Shown here: positions 57,903-64,000 of the stretch, piece after piece
Position numbering within the stretch: the first letter of the stretch is position 1
How the letters are laid out: each line of letters starts with the position of its first letter
DNA from: Magnolia sinica
Lineage: Eukaryota; Streptophyta; Magnoliopsida; Magnoliales; Magnoliaceae
Length of the DNA: 64,000 nt
NCBI RefSeq assembly: GCF_029962835.1
Contig: NC_080578.1
Coordinates: 53,623,001-53,687,000, forward strand
Direction: 5' to 3'
Made by a program: the position numbers and the translations under genes
Notes under the pieces: model-generated
Database searches by the model: none
What the model was told of the DNA's origin: nothing
What the model saw: only the letters and a program-made list of their open reading frames with translations

Positions 57903-58135
57903 AAAAAATTAAATCATTTGTTCATTCAATTACCACCTGTACAATCATTCATTTATTCAATTACAATCATTCATTCATTCAATTATAATCATTCATTCAA
58001 TCAATTACATCATTCATTCATTCAATTACAATCCTTCATTCAATCAATTACAATTACAATCCTTCATTCAATCAATTACAATTACAATCAATTACAATCC
58101 AATTCATTCAATCAATTACAGTTACAATTACAATA
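57903..58135. repeat. ATTCA / CAATTACAAT tandem repeat
   Basis: CATTCATTCATTCAATTACAA-type units, imperfect. The predicted Ile/Asn/Gln/Ser-rich frame is not a gene. Confidence 0.85.
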
Positions 58136-58379
58136 ATGCTAAAAATACAAATCTTTGGCTTCATTAGAGAAATGTGCTCGACTTCACCCTAAAATTTCAA
58201 CAGCTTCGTATATTCCATCATCCTACAAATAGTCATGTCATTCATAAATTAGAATGCCCATTGGGAAAAAGAAAGATTGTGAAAGAAGCGCATCACGTAT
58301 AACCACTTTTTTTTTCTTACCGAATTAAAAAAAAAAAAAAACTCAATGAGGAATGAAATTGACACAAAAGAAATGGTCT
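58136..58379. other. Spacer without recognised features
   Basis: 240 bases with a poly-A run at 58327-58340; nothing else seen. Confidence 0.5.
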
Positions 58380-61300
58380 CACCATATGATCAAAGGTTTT
58401 GGTTTAGGTTTAGGTTATAGGTTTAAGTTAAGGTTAGGCTATAGGTTATAATTAAGTTTAGGTTATACGTTAAGGTTTAGGTTATAAGTTTTGGTTTAAG
58501 TTTAGGTTTAGGTTAAGGTTTAAGTTTAGGTTATAGGTTATAGCTTTTCGGAACTTGATTATAGGTTAAGGTTTAGGTTTAAGAAATCGGGTTCGGGTTC
58601 GGGATCGGGTTTAGGTTTGGGTTTTCAAGTTTAGATTTAGGTTAAGGAGTTGAGATTAGGATTAGGTGTAGGTTTGGGTTTAAGGATTTGAGAATACATT
58701 TAGGTTTTAAGTTTAGGTTTAAGTTAAAGGTTTAGGGAAAGGTTATAAGTTTAGGTTAGGTTTAGGTTTAGGTTTAGGTTATATGTAATAGCTTTAGGGA
58801 ATTGAGAATGGGTTATGGTTTAGGTTTAGGAAATCAGGTTCAGGTTTGGGATTGGGTTTTCAAGTTTAGGTTTAGGGTTAGGTTAGGGAGTTGAGATTAG
58901 GATTAGGTGTAGGTTTAGGTTTAGGGAATTGAGTTTAGGTTATAGGTTTAGGGAGAGGTTAGGTTTAGGTTATAGGTTTTGGGATTTGGGAATAGTTTTA
59001 GGTTATAAGTATAGATTTAAGTTAGGTTATAGGTTAAGGTTTAGGGATTTGAGTTTAGGTTATAGGATTAGGTTACGGTTTAGGTTTAGGTTATAGGTTT
59101 TGGGATTTGAGAATGGGTTCGGGTTTAAGTTATAGGTTTTGGTTTAGGTTATAGGTTTTTGGATTTGAGAATGGGTTCAGGTTTAGGTTATAGGTTTTGG
59201 TTTTGGTTTAGGTTATAGGTTATAGCTAGGTTTATGTTAAGGTTTAGATTTAGGTTATAGGTTTTGGGATTTGAGAATGAGTTCAAGTTTAGTTTATAGG
59301 TTTTGGTTTTGGTTTAGGTTAGAGGTTTTGGTTTAGGTTATAGGTTATAGGTTATAGGTTTAGGTTTAGGTTATAGGTTTTGGGATTTGAGAATGGGTTC
59401 GGGTTTAGGTTATAGGTTTTGGTTTTGGTTTAGGTTATAGGTTTTGGGATTTGAGAATGGGTTCGGGTTTAGGTTATAAGTTTTGGTTTTAGTTTAGGTT
59501 TAGGTTATAGGTTTTTGGATTTGAGAATGGGTTATGGTTTAGGTTTAGGAAATCGGGTTCAGGTTCGGGATTGGGTTTAAGTTTGAATTTTCAAGTTTAG
59601 GTTTAGGTTTAGGTTAGGGAGTTGAGATTATGATTAAGTGTAGGTTTATCTTTAGGGAATTGAGTTTAGGTTATAGGTTTAGGGAAAGGTTAGGTTTAGG
59701 TTATAGGTTTTGGGATTTGGGAATAGTTTTAGTTTATACGTGTAGGTTTAGGTTAGGTTATAGGTTAAGGTTTAGGGATTTGAGTTTAGGCTATAGGTTT
59801 AGGTTTAGGTCTAGGTTTAGGTTTAGGGAATTGAGTTTAGGTTATAGGTTTAGGGAAAGGTTAGGTTTAGGTTATAGGTTTTGGGATTTGAGAATAGTTT
59901 TAGGTTATAAGTATAGGTTTAGGTTAGGTTATAAGTTAATGTTTAGGGATTTAAGTTTAGGTTATAGGATTAGGTTTAGGTTTAGGTTTAGAGATTTGAG
60001 TTTAGGTTATAGGTTTACGTTTAGGTTTTAGGTTTAGGTTTAGGTTTAGGTTTGGGTTTTGGGATTTGAAAATGGGTTCGTGTTTAGGTTATAGGTTTTG
60101 GTTTTGGTTTAGATTATAGGTTTTGATTTAGGTTATGGGTTATAGGTTTAGGTTATAGGTTTTGGTTTTGGTTTTGATTTAAGTTATAGGTTATAGGTTT
60201 AGGTTAAGGTTTAGGGAAAGGTAATAGGCTTTGATTTAGGTTATAGGTTATAGGTTTAGGTTTTGGTTTTGATTTAGGTTATAGGTTATAGGTTTAGGTT
60301 AAGGTTTGGGTTTAGGTTTAGGTTTAGCTTATAGGTTTTGGGATTTGATTATGGGTTCGGGTTTAGGTTATGGGTTTTGGTTATAGGTTATAGGTTTAGA
60401 TTAAGGTTTAGGTTTAGGTTATAGGTTTTGGGATTTGAGAATGGGTTCGAGTTTAGGTTATAGGTTTTGGTATTTGAGAAGTGGTTCGGGTTTAGGTTAT
60501 AAGTTTTGATTTTGGTTTAGGTTTAGGTTATCGGTTTTTGGATTTGAGAATGGGTTATGGTTTAGGTTTAGGAAATCGGGTTTAGGTTCGGGATTGGGTT
60601 TAAGTTTGGGTTTTCAAGTTTGGGTTTAGGTTTAGGTTAGGAGGTTGAGATTAGGATTAGATGTAGGTTTAGTTTTAGGGAATTGAGTTTAGGTTATAGG
60701 TTTAGGGAAAGGTTAGGTTTAGGTTATAGGTTTTGGGATTTTGGAATAGTTTTAGGTTATAAGTATAGGTTTAGGTTAGGTTATAGGTTAAGGTTTAGGG
60801 ATTTGAGTTTAGACTATAGGTTTAGGTTTAGGTCTAGGTTTAGGTTTAGGGAATTGAGTTTAGGTTATAGGTTTAGGGAAAGGTTAGGTTTAGGTTATAG
60901 GTTTTGGGATTTGAGAATAGTTTTAGGTTATAAGTATAGGTTTAGGTTAGGTTATAAGTTAAGGTTTAGGGATTTGAGTTTAGGTTATAGGTTTAGGTTT
61001 AGGTTTAGGTTTAGGGATTTGAGTTTAGGTTATAGGTTTTGGTTTCGGTTTAGGTTATAGGTTTTGGGATTTGATAATGGGTTCGGGTTTAGGTTATAGG
61101 TTATAGGTTTTGATTTAGGTTATAGGTTAATGGTTTAGGTTAAGGTTTAGGTTTAGGTTTAGGTTATAGGTTTTTGGATTTAAGAATAGGTTCGGGTTTA
61201 GGCTTTAGGTTTTGGTTTTAGTTTAGGTTATAGGTTTTGGTTTAGGTTTTAGGTTTTAGGTTTTAGGTTTAGGTTTAGGTTATAGGATTTGAGAATGGGT

Positions 61301-62284
61301 TCGGGTTTAGGATATAGGTTTTGTTTTTGGTGTAAGTTTAGGTTTAGGGATTTGAGAAGACATTTAGGTTTTAGGTTTAGGTTTAGGTTTTAGGTTATAG
61401 GTTAAGGTTTAGGTTTAGGTTAAGGTTAAGGTCGAGGTTTAGGTTTAGGTTAAGGTTAAGGTTGAGGTTTATGTTATAGGTTAAGGTTTTAGGTCATTAG
61501 TTTTGGATTATGTTAAGGTTATAGGTTTCGGTTAAGGTTAAGGTCGAGGTTTAGGTTAAGTTTTAGGTTTAGGTTATAAGCTATGGGTTTAGGGAATTGA
61601 GAATAGGTTAAGGTTTAGGTTTAAGAAATTGGGTTCGGGTTCGGGATCGGGTTTATGTTTGGGTTTTCAAGTTTAGGTTTAGGTTTAGGTTAGAGAGTTG
61701 AGATTAGGATTAAGTGTAGGTGTAGGTTTAAGTTTAGGGATTTAAGAATACATTTAGGTTTTAGGTTTAGGTTTAGGTTTTAGGTTTTTGGTTAAGGTTA
61801 TAGGTTTAGGTTAAGGTTTAGGTTTAGGTTATAGGTTAAGGTTTTAGGGAATAGATTTTGGTTTAGGTTAAGGTTATAGGTATAGGTTAAGGTTTGGGTT
61901 TAGGTTTAGGTTAAGGTTTAGGTTTAAGTTATAAGCTATAGGTTTAGGGAATTGAGAATAGGTTAAGGTTTAGGTTTAGGTTATAAGTATAGGTTTAGGT
62001 TAGGTTATAGGTTAAGGTTTAGGGAATTGAGTTTAGGTTATAGGTTCATGTTATAGGTTATAGGGTATAGGTTATAGGTTTAGGTTAAGGTTAAGGTTTA
62101 GGTTATAGGTTTTGGGATATGAGAATAGGTTTAGGTTATAAGTATAGGTTTATGTTAGGTTGTAGGTTAAAGTTTAGGGAATTTGAGTTTAGGTTATAGG
62201 TTTAGGTTATAGGTTATACGTTTAGGTTAAGATTTAGGTTATAGTTATAGGTTTATGGATTTGAGAATAGGTTTAGGTTATAAG
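58380..62284. repeat. Degenerate telomere-like repeat array (TTTAGG / TTATAGG), part 1
   Basis: About 3.9 kb of GGTTTAGGTTTAGGTTATAGG-type sequence, G-rich on the plus strand. Few perfect TTTAGGG units occur; the common units are TTTAGG, TTATAGG, TTAAGG and TTTTGGGATTTGAGAAT. A higher-order unit of about 1,023 bp is visible (59655 against 60678), and a marker block (GGAAATCGGGTTC...GGTTTTCAAGTTTAGG) recurs near 58590, 58830, 59550, 60575 and 61625. The Arg/Leu/Tyr/Phe-rich frames at 59630-60031 and 60683-61060 are translations of the repeat. Confidence 0.92.
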
Positions 62285-62315
62285 ATAAGGGTGTGGTCCC
62301 TGCAAATACAGATAT

Positions 62316-62640
62316 AAACACGGCCTGCTCCAATTGGCCAGGCCCTTCCAATGCTGTCCATAGGAAATGGACAGCTTCATCATGGTCATAACAGCGGTTC
62401 CCATCTTTCAAGGACCCCTGCTCATCCGGATAGCTCCGACACACATCCGGGTCTACTCCATTAATGGCGACCAAATACATAAACATGGCCTATCCAAATG
62501 GCCAGGCCACGCCAATGCTATCCATAGGAAATGGACAGCTTCATCATGGTCATAACAGCGGTTCCCACCTTCCAGGGACCCCCGCTTAATATCCAGATAG
62601 CTCCGACGCACATCCGGGTCTGCTCCATCAATTTTTATGG
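62316..62640. repeat. 165-bp tandem duplication interrupting the telomere-like array
   Basis: Units 62316-62480 and 62481-about 62640 share AATGCTGTCCATAGGAAATG / AATGCTATCCATAGG, TCATCATGGTCATAACAGCG and CACATCCGGGTCT with few changes. GC content is clearly higher than the surrounding array. Confidence 0.8.
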
Positions 62641-63036
62641 AATTATGCATGTCCTGCTCATGAGCATGCCTAATATTGCCAATGCATGGGATTCAGCACA
62701 AATACCTTTTAATGATTCAAAGAAGGGGACTCGAGGGTATTCTTTACCTTTCATTGTATGCATCCAAGGTGCAGATGGCCCCTGAAACACACATACATCC
62801 TATGAATCACTTCTCAAAACTGCGGACTGTTTTGTTTTAAAACTCGATCATCTCACCTGAAAACCTGTCACATAATGAATAACTGTAACCACAATGATAA
62901 CTATTGTGAATGCATTATAATGAACAAATTATTATTATTATAGATAACTGTAATTACAACACAAATATCATGCAAACGATATCACATAATATATTGTTTG
63001 ATGAACTACACATGTGCATTCTTGACAAGAGACGTA
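62641..63036. other. AT-rich spacer inside the telomere-like array
   Basis: No gene recognised. Confidence 0.5.
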
Positions 63037-63733
63037 CATTATAAGTTTTGGGATTTAAGAATAGGTTTAGGTTGGGTTATAGGTTAAGGTTATAAGTTTA
63101 GGTTTAGGTTGGGTTATAAGTTAAGGTTTAGGTTTAGGTTATAAGTTTAAGTTTTGGTTTAGGTTATAGGTTTAGGTTAAGGTTTAGGTTAAGGTTATAG
63201 GTTATAGGTCTAGGTTTAAGTTTTAGGTTTAGGTTTAGGTTTAGGTTAGGATTAGGTGTAGGTTTAGGTTTAGGGATTTGAGAATACGTTAAGGTTTAGG
63301 TTTAGGAAATCGGGTTCAGCTTATAGGTTTAGGTTTAGGTTAGGTTATAGGTTAAGGTTTAAGAAATTGAGTTTAAGTTATAGGTTAAGGTTATAGGTTA
63401 AGGTTATAGGTTAAGGTTTAGGTTTAGGTTAAGGTTTAAGTTTAGGTTTAGGTTATAGGTTTTGGGATTTGAGAATAGGTTTAGGAAATCGGGTTCAGGT
63501 TCAGGATCGGGTTTAGGTTTGGATTTTCAAGTTTAGGTCTAGGTTTAGGTTAGGCAGTTGAGATTAGGATTAGGTTTAGGGATTTGAGAAAACGTTAAGG
63601 TTTAGGTTTAGGAAATCGAGTTCGGGTTATAGGTTAAGGTTTATGTTAGGTTATAGGTTAAGGTTTAGGAAATTGAGTTTAGGTTATAGGTTTAGGTTAT
63701 AAGTTAAGGTTATAGGTTATAGGTTTAGGTTTA
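63037..63733. repeat. Degenerate telomere-like repeat array, part 2
   Basis: Same units and same orientation as 58380-62284, including the AAATCGGGTTCAGG...TTTTCAAGTTTAGG marker near 63487. Confidence 0.9.
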
Positions 63734-64000
63734 ATCTTATATAATTAAATGAAATGTAAAAACCTTATATAATTAAATAATAATAATAGTAATAAAGTAA
63801 TTACTTTTCCAATATTAACTTAAAGTTTTCATGAACAAAGATGGGCAAGTAAAAATCTACGTCCGTAGACACCTCTCATAGCCACACACGCCACGCATGT
63901 GAAACATCATTTTCAAACCAAACTACACTCGCTATTTTCAAATCTCACGCGGTCACTTCATTCCCCTGCTCTCTCCCTCGATTTCCCCACTCTCACATCT
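63734..64000. other. Right-edge sequence, C/T-rich end
   Basis: AT-rich to about 63850, then increasingly pyrimidine-rich (CCCCTGCTCTCTCCCTCGAT). It could be the leader of a gene beyond the window; no ATG frame supports that here. Confidence 0.3.

Noticed and set aside
57894-58136. 80-codon Ile/Gln/Asn/Ser-rich frame
   Set aside because: Translation of the ATTCA/CAATTACAAT tandem repeat.
59630-61060. Two long frames rich in Gly-Tyr-Arg-Phe-Leu (133 and 125 codons)
   Set aside because: They are translations of the telomere-like repeat; any frame through a 6- or 7-base TTTAGG-type repeat stays open by chance.

Overview
This window is nuclear DNA of a flowering plant. The evidence is the long Ty3/gypsy chromovirus elements primed by initiator-Met tRNA, an En/Spm-type (CACTA) DNA transposon, broken exons of plant genes (UBP12/13-like, CRINKLY4-like and others), and long arrays based on TTTAGG, a degenerate form of the plant telomere repeat. 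I see no complete host gene. Species cannot be fixed from the sequence. All family names come from reading motifs by eye, without any database search.

Layout. (1) 1-8547: element A, a minus-strand LTR retrotransposon whose 3' LTR runs off the left edge; it appears to sit inside an older related LTR (8548-9306). (2) 9307-11970: AT-rich sequence without a recognisable gene, ending in a tRNA-derived SINE with a 15-bp target duplication (11674-11892). (3) 11971-25213: element B, a full-length plus-strand copy of the same family with ACCAT target duplications; it is the only copy that still has gag and protease, both broken. (4) 25561-54604: a CACTA transposon with matching CACTACAA termini and a TGG target duplication. 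It carries single or few exons from at least five host genes (RRP5-like, CRINKLY4/ACR4-like, UBP12/13-like, PRMT7-like, WD40), so it looks like a Pack-type gene-capturing element. (5) Inside that CACTA, at 28955-47327, sits retroelement C (target duplication GTGAA), and inside C's reverse transcriptase sits element D (35348-42079, target duplication GTAAG). The order of insertion is therefore CACTA, then C, then D. (6) 54605-57125: a cluster of roughly 500-bp inverted-repeat DNA elements, then a fragment of a different gypsy reverse transcriptase, CACTA-like palindromic motifs and an ATTCA-type repeat. (7) 58380-63733: about 4.6 kb of degenerate telomere-like repeat with a roughly 1.02-kb higher-order unit, interrupted by a 165-bp tandem duplication.

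The retroelement family has 3.08-3.10 kb LTRs (TGTAATGACC...GTTACA), 5-bp target duplications, a tRNA-iMet primer site, and in the complete copy the order ORF1 - gag - protease - RT - RNase H - integrase - chromodomain-like tail, which fits the Tekay/Del chromoviruses. The feature that stands out is ORF1, an extra roughly 387-residue sense ORF between the primer site and gag. It is open in copies A and C although both have lost gag and protease through deletions with different endpoints, and in A, B and C it is followed by a TAG at the same codon and then a 42-codon in-frame tail. Most stop codons in these elements and in the captured exons look like C-to-T or G-to-A changes, as expected of old methylated repeats.
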